From the NCBI GenBank assembly GCA_030628805.1, contig DAOVQG010000214.1, positions 1-8,199 on the forward strand: DNA of 8,199 nucleotides, in the 5' to 3' direction. The stretch comes from JAGMDK01 sp023128695 (GTDB lineage Bacteria; Planctomycetota; Phycisphaerae; UBA1845; Fen-1342). The translations under genes were made by a program, and so were the position numbers. A model generated the notes under the pieces. The model saw only the letters and a program-made list of their open reading frames with translations. It searched no databases and was not told where the DNA came from. This document shows positions 1 to 4,910 of the stretch, one piece after another; position 1 is the first letter of the stretch, and each line of letters opens with the position of its first letter.

Positions 1-79
1 GGGCCGGGGATCGCGCCACTGGCCCGGCTACCGCTACGGGCCAGATTCGGCTATCGCGCGAGCACGAGATGCCCGCAGT

Positions 80-118
80 TTCTGTCACAGACCCCTGGAT
101 TCTGGGTCCATGACAGAA
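80..118. repeat. Two-step hairpin (interrupted inverted repeat)
   Basis: TTCTGTCA (80-87) pairs with TGACAGAA (111-118). After a symmetrical CA/CA internal loop, GACCC (90-94) pairs with GGGTC (104-108) around a 9-nt loop. The 13 base pairs make a clear imperfect hairpin. No T-run follows on either strand, so it is not an obvious intrinsic terminator. It lies just upstream of the possible gene remnant at 144-365 and could be a regulatory site, a protein-binding site or part of a decayed mobile element. Confidence 0.5.
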
Positions 119-143
119 TCGGCGGTGACTGTGCACCGGCGAT

Positions 144-365
144 TTGGCGGAATCTGCCCTGAAGGGGCACAGGAACGTAACCTTGGAGGCGCGCTTCCGG
201 AGCATCATTCGGGAGGGACTCAATTGTTCCCCGTTTGAGGCGGAGGCGGTCCTCGACGTCGTCCAGGAGGTCTACGGTCCGGACCTCGACGAAACACCAG
301 CCGCTTCGCCGCCCGCCCGGATCACACTGCTGGCGATCGCTGAGGAGCAACCCGAGCGCTCGGAC
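144..365 (+). pseudogene. Possible N-terminal gene remnant, unknown family
   Basis: About 74 codons read as a plausible soluble protein start, including a stretch with GLNCSPFEAEAVLDVVQEVY (residues 25-44) that looks like an amphipathic helix. From about codon 75 the frame turns into Arg/Pro/Gly-rich sequence running through two hairpins, which does not look like real protein. The only in-frame start is TTG at 144, without a ribosome site. From memory the NCSPF-EAEAVLD-V pattern resembles the start of DUF1670-type proteins, which are often scattered and mobile in planctomycetes and other phyla. That match is weak and untested. I read this as the 5' fragment of a gene truncated by rearrangement, but chance coding is possible. 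Confidence 0.25.
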
Positions 366-385
366 CGGTGCCGGGACAGGCGCGG

Positions 386-408
386 GAGCCTGCTCGCGCG
401 GCAGGCTC
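386..408. repeat. Hairpin, 8-bp stem
   Basis: GAGCCTGC (386-393) and GCAGGCTC (401-408) are perfect complements around a 7-nt loop. The following bases are a C-run, so it is not a canonical terminator on the plus strand. It falls where the frame starting at 144 stops looking like protein and may mark the junction of a truncation. Confidence 0.45.
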
Positions 409-456
409 TCGCTCCCCCCCGCCTGTTCTGGCCTCAAAGCGAAAAACCTTGGGGGT

Positions 457-475
457 CTGGGGGCAAAGCCCCCAG
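457..475. repeat. Strong GC hairpin with AAA loop
   Basis: CTGGGGGC (457-464), loop AAA, GCCCCCAG (468-475): a perfect 8-bp, GC-rich stem. On the minus strand the stem is followed after ten bases by TTTTT (441-450 region), too distant for a classical intrinsic terminator. The surrounding GGGGGTCTGGGGGC pattern resembles dispersed GC-rich repeats seen in several bacterial phyla, and may be repetitive in this genome. Confidence 0.5.
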
Positions 476-605
476 CGGACCACCGGACGGACCGGTGTGC
501 CATATGGTAAGATCAGCGGGGCTGTTTGCACGCTAAATATGTACATCGTTTTAGCAATGGGCCACCCAAGCAACGCGGAGCCAGCAGCTCAGCGCCGATG
601 GAGAA

Positions 606-1586
606 ATGGTTTTGGCTAATTCAGCGGCTCTTCGCCAACTCTTGATTCACGCGTTTCTGTGGCTCAATAACGTGCATCGGCGGCTTTTGACGGTCTTTTT
701 CGGAATCGTCGGTCCGCGAGCAGCGTACCAGTTGAGCGGCTTCCTGGCGCGCTTGCTGTATCGACTGATGACGCCTGTTCGTGATCGGAGCGAGGCGCAA
801 TGCCGGGCCGCGTTGGGTAAGCGCATTGCCCCTGAAGAGATCTCGCAGGTGGCCAAGCAGTCGTTTGTCCATCGCGTCTGGAATTTGACGGACCTCATGC
901 TGGCCGAGCGATTCCTGCACCGAACCACGTATCAACGTTATACCGAGGGAGTCCCTGAGCCCCATCTCAGTAATTTGCTGGAAAACCAACGCCGCGGACA
1001 GCCGGCGATTCTGCTGACGGCGTACTACGGGTCGTTCGATCTGCTGCCGCTGATCCTCGGATTCCAGGGTGTGCGTGCGGGAGCGGTTTATCGCACACAT
1101 CTGAATCCGGGCTTCGACGCCTATCGGCGACGAATCCGAGCCCGCAGCGGCTGTGAGCTCATCCCGATCGAGCAAGCCCTGGAACGGCTGCCTCAGCTTC
1201 TCGAAAGCGGCGGGAATATCGCGCTTGTCGCGGATCATCACGCCGAGCGGCGCGGGTTGCCGGTCACGTTTCTCGGGCTGCCGACCATGGCCGTGCGGTC
1301 GGTGGGCCTGCTGGCATGGCGGTTCGACGCGGAGGTGGCCGTGGCGGGCATGCGGCGAATCGACAACTCGTTCCGCTTCGAGATCGAGGTAACGGATACG
1401 ATTAAACCCCCCGACTGGGCGCATAAAAAAGACCCGGTGAGGTATATCACCGAGCGTTATCTGCGCGCACTAGAAAAGATCGTATTACGCGATCCGGCGC
1501 AATACGTATGGGGATATGCTCGGTGGGGGAAGGACCTGGCTCGCCGACTGACGGAAGCCGACGAGCCGGTCCAAGCCGTTTCCTAG
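606..1586 (+). CDS. LpxL/HtrB-type lysophospholipid acyltransferase homologue with altered catalytic motif
   Basis: This 326-residue protein has the layout of the LpxL/LpxM (HtrB) family, inner-membrane enzymes that transfer an acyl chain onto lipid A precursors. The family's usual length is about 300. A hydrophobic N-terminal segment (about 12-55) precedes the acyltransferase fold. The family motif G-H-x-G-N-W-E appears at 139-145 as AYYGSFD, so the catalytic His is Tyr140 and the acidic partner is Asp145. Further family-like blocks are the ADHHAERRGLPVTFLGLP region (209-226), resembling the D-Q-D...G-V-F-V-x-F-F-G block, and DPAQYVWGYARWG (296-308), where the usual H-R-R-W is also changed. 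The ATG at 606 is the first in-frame start after a stop at 552; GGAG at 600-603 is too close to be an ideal ribosome site. Without the His, normal transferase chemistry is doubtful. It may be a diverged enzyme or a lipid-binding homologue. Family assignment is firm; activity is not. Confidence 0.82.
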   Translation: MVLANSAALRQLLIHAFLWLNNVHRRLLTVFFGIVGPRAAYQLSGFLARLLYRLMTPVRDRSEAQCRAALGKRIAPEEISQVAKQSFVHRVWNLTDLMLAERFLHRTTYQRYTEGVPEPHLSNLLENQRRGQPAILLTAYYGSFDLLPLILGFQGVRAGAVYRTHLNPGFDAYRRRIRARSGCELIPIEQALERLPQLLESGGNIALVADHHAERRGLPVTFLGLPTMAVRSVGLLAWRFDAEVAVAGMRRIDNSFRFEIEVTDTIKPPDWAHKKDPVRYITERYLRALEKIVLRDPAQYVWGYARWGKDLARRLTEADEPVQAVS

Positions 1587-1738
1587 CTGTAGCCGGTCGA
1601 CGCGTCGATCAGCGTATCCACCAAGTTGCCCGTGGCGCCACCAACGCTACCCGTATCCTCGGCAAAAACCTTGGCCGTGAAGGGCATCCCGACGAGGAAT
1701 GCAACCAGACCGGCGGCATAGAGACGCAGTTTCTTCAT
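1583..1738 (-). CDS. Small secreted protein, 51 residues, unknown function
   Basis: The start at 1738 is preceded by AAGGAG (1745-1750 on this strand's complement) at ideal spacing. The product begins MKKLRLYAAG, a textbook signal peptide: a basic n-region, a hydrophobic core (about 6-20) and a cleavage site VFA|ED after residue 26. The mature part would be only about 25 residues, Gly/Thr/Ser-rich and acidic (four acidic, no basic residues), ending in GYS. A longer reading to 1792 would put Arg-rich sequence before the signal peptide and is rejected. Its stop TAG shares the palindrome CTAG (1583-1586) with the stop of the convergent acyltransferase gene. A promoter and a leader stem-loop lie upstream (1758-1842). 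I do not recognise the family. It could be a periplasmic or exported peptide. Confidence 0.65.
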   Translation of the reverse strand: MKKLRLYAAGLVAFLVGMPFTAKVFAEDTGSVGGATGNLVDTLIDASTGYS

Positions 1739-1757
1739 GCTTGTCTCCTTACGTCTT

Positions 1758-1809
1758 GCCGTTGCGGCTACCCCGCGGACCACCCGACGCAATCAGGCAC
1801 CGCAACGGC
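1758..1809 (-). promoter_or_regulatory. 5' leader stem-loop of the small secreted protein gene
   Basis: Read on the minus strand, GCCGTTGCGG (1809-1800) and CCGCAACGGC (1767-1758) form a perfect 10-bp stem around a 32-nt loop that itself contains the palindrome CCGCGG. The stem ends 7 nt before the Shine-Dalgarno AAGGAG. If transcription starts about 7 nt after the -10 box at 1815-1820, the mRNA begins at or next to this stem. Such a 5'-terminal hairpin could protect the transcript from decay or control access to the ribosome site. The loop does not match a riboswitch class I know. Confidence 0.5.
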
Positions 1810-1814
1810 TCATT

Positions 1815-1842
1815 AGCATAGTATGTCAGCGAGTCAAGTCAA
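1815..1842 (-). promoter_or_regulatory. Promoter of the small secreted protein gene
   Basis: On the minus strand TTGACT (complement of 1837-1842; 5 of 6 to the sigma-70 -35 consensus) is followed after 16 nt by TATGCT (complement of 1815-1820; 4 of 6 to the -10). A second TTGACT overlaps it (complement of 1832-1837). The start point would be near 1808, giving a leader of about 70 nt. The less GC-rich composition here supports a promoter. Confidence 0.45.
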
Positions 1843-1880
1843 GCGAATCGGGACCGCCGGACGGAATCCGGCACATCGAC

Positions 1881-1908
1881 TTGTATGAGGCCGCCAACCG
1901 GGTATTCT
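1881..1908 (+). promoter_or_regulatory. Weak candidate promoter for the acidic protein-mgtE pair
   Basis: TTGTAT (1881-1886) and TATTCT (1903-1908) are separated by 16 nt and match the sigma-70 boxes only 3 and 4 of 6. It is the best pair I see in the divergent region between the secreted mini-protein and the gene starting at 1981, and would give a leader of about 65 nt. Confidence 0.25.
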
Positions 1909-1980
1909 GTGTGCGTCTCGGCGTTCATCATCTCATACAACGGTCGGGAGCGTTACTTGACCGGCTCGGAGGAATACGAA

Positions 1981-2592
1981 ATGGGTATTGACGACCCGAA
2001 TGAATTGGATGCGGTTGATCGCAAGATTCGCTTCAACGAGTTGCTGCACGAAGCCGGCGGGCTGGAGGGTGAGATATCCGACGATTGCCCGCCCGAAGTC
2101 GCGGACCAGTTCATGCAGCACGTGCTTGACTACGAGCGGGCCCCGTTGACGTCTCATTTCGAGCAGCTCCTCGCGACCGGCCTCGAGCTGCCCGCCCCGG
2201 AGGAGCTGACCGACGCCGAGCTGACCGCGAAGCTGTGGGAGCTGATCGAGCGTCTGGCCACGTTACGCGTGTTCCTCGAACAGACGGATCACTTGAGCGA
2301 CCGCGAACTGTACACGCAGCTTTGGGCGGATGTGTTGCGGGAGGAGATCAAGGACCTGCCGCGCGACGAGCACTCCGCCTGGCACATCGACATGCTGGGC
2401 AGTTGCAGTGAAGAGGACCTCCACTTGGCCTACAAGTATTACGCCGACGAGGAGGAGCGGCGGCAATGGCTGGAAGAGTTTCCGGACTTCGAGATGCCGG
2501 AGCATGTAGACCCGCCCTACGACCGCGATCGCCGGCTGCCGCGGGTCACGTATCATGCCCCGGACACGCCGGATTTCGACACGCCGGAGTGA
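1981..2592 (+). CDS. Conserved-looking acidic protein of unknown function
   Basis: A strong ribosome site GGAGGAA (1968-1974), 6 nt before ATG 1981, decides the start. A longer reading from 1885 has no such site and gives unlikely residues. The 203-residue product is very acidic and helix-rich, with no signal peptide or membrane segment, so it is probably cytoplasmic. A central block, roughly residues 75-125, contains LTDAELTAKLWELIERLATL and TDHLSDRELYTQLWADVLRE, a pattern I associate with uncharacterised proteins of planctomycetes and neighbouring phyla. The C-terminal third is rich in Asp, Pro and Tyr (FPDFEMPEHVDPPYDRDRR), likely flexible. It lies 61 nt upstream of mgtE on the same strand and may share its transcript, although a small hairpin intervenes. 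A link to magnesium handling is only a neighbourhood guess. Confidence 0.75.
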   Translation: MGIDDPNELDAVDRKIRFNELLHEAGGLEGEISDDCPPEVADQFMQHVLDYERAPLTSHFEQLLATGLELPAPEELTDAELTAKLWELIERLATLRVFLEQTDHLSDRELYTQLWADVLREEIKDLPRDEHSAWHIDMLGSCSEEDLHLAYKYYADEEERRQWLEEFPDFEMPEHVDPPYDRDRRLPRVTYHAPDTPDFDTPE

Positions 2593-2593
2593 C

Positions 2594-2612
2594 CCTACCC
2601 CGGGTAGGTTTT
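2594..2612 (+). terminator. Small terminator-like hairpin between the acidic protein gene and mgtE
   Basis: CCTACC (2594-2599), loop CCG, GGTAGG (2603-2608), directly followed by TTTT (2609-2612). The stem is only 6 bp and the T-run only four, so termination would be partial at best. It begins two bases after the upstream stop codon and may lower, rather than block, read-through into mgtE. Confidence 0.35.
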
Positions 2613-2653
2613 GTGGAACGCCGCGAAGTCTTTATCAACAAGCAGGGTGAGCA

Positions 2654-3976
2654 ATGACAACGCCGGACGTTGACAGCCTTTCGGTGGTCGAGTTGACCGA
2701 GGCGTGGCCCGCGCTGTCGGACGAGGACCGCGTGCAAGGCTTCGTCATGCTTTCGTGGGAGGACGCGGAAGAGTTCTTTTCGCACCTCAGCGCGCACGAT
2801 GCGGCGGAACTGGTCCTCAATATTCCCGAATACGACCGTCAACGCTGGTTGCGGTCGCTGCCGCCGGATGACGTCGCGGACATCGTCCAGGAGGCCCCCG
2901 AGGAGGAGCACGAAGCGATCCTCGGACTGCTCGAACCGTCGGTCCGGGAGGAGACGGTCGCCCTGCTGGCCTACGATGAGGACGATGCCGGCGGGCTGAT
3001 GACGCCGCGCTATGCCCGCTTGCAAGCCGGTATGACGGCGGCCGAGGCGATCGACTACTTACGCCAGCAGAAGAGCCAAAACGCGGAGATCATTTACTAC
3101 GGCTACGTGGTGGAGGCGGAGGATCGTCTGGTCGGCGTGGTCTCGTTTCGGGAGTTGGTGATGTCGCCGCCCGAGCAGAAGCTGCGCGACCTGATGACGA
3201 CGGAGATCGTGACGATCCCGGAAGACATGGACCAGGAAGAGGTCAGCCGCATCTATGCTCACGAGGACTTGCTGTGCCTGCCGGTGGTCGACGCCGAGGG
3301 CTGCATGAAGGGCATCGTCACGGCCGACGACATCGTCGACGTGGTGGACGAAGAGGCGACCGAGGACATGCAGAAGATCGGCGGAACGGAGGCCCTGGAC
3401 GCCCCGTACTTACAGGTCGGGTTCCTGGAAATGCTCAGGAAGCGTGGGGTCTGGCTGATTCTGCTGCTCTTGCTGGGATTTTTCACCGTCGAGGCGATGG
3501 GCCGCTATGAGGAAGAGCTCAGGAAACTGGTGGTGCTGAGCCTGTTCATTCCGCTGATCATCAGTTGCGGCGGCAACACCGGCTCGCAAGCCTCGACGCT
3601 CGTGGTCCGCGCCATGGCCCTCGATGAGGTGCGTTTGCGCGACTGGTGGCGGGTGGTTAAGCGTGAATTCGTGATGGGTCTCGGGCTGGGCACGCTCCTG
3701 GCCGTGGCCGGGGTGCTGGCGGCTTTGCTTTGGAACATGTTTTCCAGTCGGATGGGCAGCGAGCCGATGCACATGGCGACGGCGGTGGGGGGGAGCATTC
3801 TGTGCGTGGTTCTGTGGGGCACCTTGGCCGGTTCGATGCTGCCGTTTCTGCTCCGCCGTTGCGGGGCCGACCCGGCCAGCGCCTCGGCCCCGCTCGTGGC
3901 GACCCTGGTTGACGCGAGCGGGCTGGTGATCTACTTCACCGTGGCCGGCCTGATCTTGCAGTGCTTCGCGGCTTGA
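2654..3976 (+). CDS. mgtE: Magnesium transporter MgtE
   Basis: The product is a Mg2+-gated Mg2+ channel of the inner membrane. Its 440 residues fit the family (about 450). In order: an acidic, helical MgtE N domain (about 1-115), a first CBS domain starting at GGLMTPRYARL (113-123), a second CBS domain from LMTTEIVTIPEDM (180-192) to ADDIVDVVDEEA (224-235), a plug helix (about 240-263) and five membrane helices, at about 265-283, 291-312, 338-360, 376-398 and 412-437. The family signature GGNTGSQ is at 306-312 and the pore motif SAPLVATLVDASG at 411-423, with Asp420 in the position of the ion-coordinating aspartate. Acidic residues are dense in the N and CBS domains, as needed for the family's Mg2+ sensing. 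AGGGTGAG (2644-2651) is a modest ribosome site. The stop codon is followed immediately by repeat element A. The gene seems complete. Confidence 0.96.
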   Translation: MTTPDVDSLSVVELTEAWPALSDEDRVQGFVMLSWEDAEEFFSHLSAHDAAELVLNIPEYDRQRWLRSLPPDDVADIVQEAPEEEHEAILGLLEPSVREETVALLAYDEDDAGGLMTPRYARLQAGMTAAEAIDYLRQQKSQNAEIIYYGYVVEAEDRLVGVVSFRELVMSPPEQKLRDLMTTEIVTIPEDMDQEEVSRIYAHEDLLCLPVVDAEGCMKGIVTADDIVDVVDEEATEDMQKIGGTEALDAPYLQVGFLEMLRKRGVWLILLLLLGFFTVEAMGRYEEELRKLVVLSLFIPLIISCGGNTGSQASTLVVRAMALDEVRLRDWWRVVKREFVMGLGLGTLLAVAGVLAALLWNMFSSRMGSEPMHMATAVGGSILCVVLWGTLAGSMLPFLLRRCGADPASASAPLVATLVDASGLVIYFTVAGLILQCFAA

Positions 3977-4161
3977 CTGGTGTTCTGTCAATGTTGCGTT
4001 GATGGGTGGCACGGCCGTGTCGGCCGTGAATCCCTGGGTGGCACGGCCGTATCGGCCGTGAATACCTGCAACTTGTACACGGCTGACACAGCCGTGCCAC
4101 CCATTTGTACACGTCTGACACAGCCGTGCCACCTATCAAGCGATGCTTGACAGAGCACTAG
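3977..4161. mobile_element. Element A: MITE-like element with inverted ends and four hairpin units
   Basis: The 30-bp ends (3977-4006 and 4132-4161) are imperfect inverted repeats, 21 of 30 matching; both contain TCTGTCAA and end near CTAG (CTGG on the left, CTAG on the right). The core has two direct units with period 32 (4003-4031 and 4035-4063, one difference) and two inverted units (4074-4103, 4106-4135). Each unit contains a hairpin: CACGGCCG-TGT-CGGCCGTG at 4010-4028, the same with loop TAT at 4042-4060, CACGGCTG-ACA-CAGCCGTG at 4078-4096, and a one-mismatch version at 4110-4128. The whole block could fold as one long cruciform. No protein is encoded. It fills the gap between the convergent mgtE and HU genes almost exactly and could terminate both. 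Its ends match those of element B at 23/30 and 22/30. Confidence 0.7.
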
Positions 4162-4169
4162 TTTGGCAG

Positions 4170-4523
4170 TTACATCGCCTCGCCGGCCGCGCGTGGTGCC
4201 GGGTTGGTCTGAACGGGCTGTTTTTGGGCGGCGTTATCTTCCTCGAACAGGCGTTGCTTCATCAGCCGCCCGATCTTGAATTTGACGGTTCGTTTGGAGG
4301 GGACGTAGACTTTTTCCATGGTCTTTGGGTTCTGCGCGACGCGGGCGGCGCGTGAGCGTATCTCGAAGACGCCGAAATCGCGAAATTCCAAGCGATTTCC
4401 ATTGCCGAGTTCCTGGACGATCTCGTCCAGGAAGCTCTGCACGATCTTCTTGACGACCACGCGTTTGTCGCCGGTCTTGTCCGCTATGCGATCAACGAGA
4501 TCCTTCTTCGTTACCGTCTTCAT
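4170..4523 (-). CDS. HU/IHF-family nucleoid DNA-binding protein with C-terminal tail
   Basis: Residues 1-92 of this 117-residue product follow the HU/IHF fold: an N-terminal helical dimer region (KKDLVDRIADKTGDKRVVVKKIVQSF begins at 6), then LEFRDFGVFEIRSRAARVAQ (45-64) and the DNA-bending arm with Asn-Pro at 65-66, the Pro that intercalates between base pairs, then VPSKRTVKFKIGRLMK. The usual Gly after NPKT is Met69. A tail of about 25 residues (QNAAQ-like, Ala/Pro-rich) extends beyond the common length of about 90. I chose ATG 4523 because MKTVTKKDL fits the family start; GTG 4538 (adding five residues, with AAGGG upstream) is the alternative. A separate promoter lies at 4628-4656. The gene follows lon on the same strand, with element B between them, and converges on mgtE across element A. 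Confidence 0.92.
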   Translation of the reverse strand: MKTVTKKDLVDRIADKTGDKRVVVKKIVQSFLDEIVQELGNGNRLEFRDFGVFEIRSRAARVAQNPKTMEKVYVPSKRTVKFKIGRLMKQRLFEEDNAAQKQPVQTNPAPRAAGEAM

Positions 4524-4627
4524 CGCGTTCCCCAGCACGCCGCCCTTGGCAGCCGCTCAAATCCAAAACGTGTTTGTCGTTTCCACGCCCCCGACGCCGA
4601 AACCGGCGCCGGGCCTGATTCGCATTT

Positions 4628-4656
4628 ATGATAAGCCAACTTCGGATCGTGTTCAA
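4628..4656 (-). promoter_or_regulatory. Sigma-70-like promoter of the HU gene
   Basis: On the minus strand TTGAAC (complement of 4651-4656) and TATCAT (complement of 4628-4633; 5 of 6 to the -10 consensus) are separated by exactly 17 nt. Transcription would start near 4621, about 100 nt before the HU start codon. The site lies between element B and HU, so HU expression need not depend on lon read-through. Confidence 0.55.
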
Positions 4657-4736
4657 GCGGAATCCTTGTCTGGACAATAGGTTAAGATTCCTCAGCCAAA
4701 TTGCGGCGGAGCATGAAAAAACCAATCCGGACCATT

Positions 4737-4900
4737 CTAGTGCTCTGCCACAGTTGATTTGATGGGCTGCGTATCGATCGAATGTGTGCCACTGCTCTTG
4801 AGCAGTGCTTAGCTTCACCGAGTACACCGAGATCGTTAAGAAACACTGCTCAAGAGCAGTGGCACACCAACCCATCAATTGAGTTGTGGCAGAGCACTAG
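4737..4900. mobile_element. Element B: MITE-like element with 30-bp inverted ends
   Basis: The ends CTAGTGCTCTGCCACA (4737-4752) and its exact complement (4885-4900) form a 16-bp perfect inverted repeat. After six divergent bases a further 8 bp match (TTGATGGG 4759-4766, CCCATCAA 4871-4878). CTAG at both tips could be part of the repeat or a 4-bp target duplication. A second perfect 24-bp inverted pair lies inside (4784-4807 and 4844-4867). No protein is encoded in its 164 bp. CCAATCC occurs on both sides (4722-4728 and 4902-4908), possibly by chance. It starts 10 bp beyond the lon stop codon and separates lon from the HU promoter. Confidence 0.72.
4784..4867. repeat. Perfect 24-bp inverted pair forming the core of element B
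   Basis: The arms 4784-4807 and 4844-4867 are exact reverse complements separated by 36 bp. Each arm also contains its own hairpin, CACTGCTC-TT-GAGCAGTG in the left arm (4790-4807), the counterpart of the CAC...GTG hairpins in element A. The core can therefore fold either as one long stem or as two small hairpins. Confidence 0.85.
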
Positions 4901-4910
4901 TCCAATCCAA

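Larger units (their letters stand above)
1..605. other. Left flank without an intact gene
   Basis: No reading frame here has a good start, ribosome site and protein-like composition throughout. It holds a possible coding remnant (144-365), an interrupted hairpin at 80-118, and two GC-rich hairpins at 386-408 and 457-475. A short inverted pair, CACCGG/CCGGTG, lies at 481-497. Base composition becomes less GC-rich from about 500 to 605, which suits a promoter region for the acyltransferase gene that follows. I found no convincing -35/-10 pair there; TAAGAT near 509 and TAAATA near 534 are the only -10-like hexamers noted, and neither has a recognisable -35 partner. Confidence 0.6.

Noticed and set aside
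598..645. 15-codon frame starting with ATG at 598, overlapping the acyltransferase start
   Set aside because: Too short and in a different frame, with no clear ribosome site; cannot be separated from chance.
621..1424. 267-codon minus-strand frame opposite the acyltransferase gene
   Set aside because: Gln/Arg-rich antisense composition without domain features; the plus-strand frame has clear family motifs.
1885..1980. Longer start for the acidic protein
   Set aside because: ATG 1981 has a strong GGAGGAA site at the right spacing; the upstream extension has no ribosome site and unlike composition.
2593..2653. Magnesium riboswitch upstream of mgtE
   Set aside because: Only 61 nt are available, with one small hairpin; far too short for an M-box.
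3410..4132. 240-codon minus-strand frame over the mgtE end and element A
   Set aside because: His/Gln/Arg-rich antisense of a verified membrane protein gene, beginning within repeat DNA.
4003..4135. CRISPR-like array
   Set aside because: Only four units, two direct and two inverted, with 3-nt and irregular gaps instead of unique spacers; it is part of an inverted-repeat element.
4524..4538. GTG start for HU, five residues longer
   Set aside because: Possible, but MKTVTKKDL from ATG 4523 fits the family start better.
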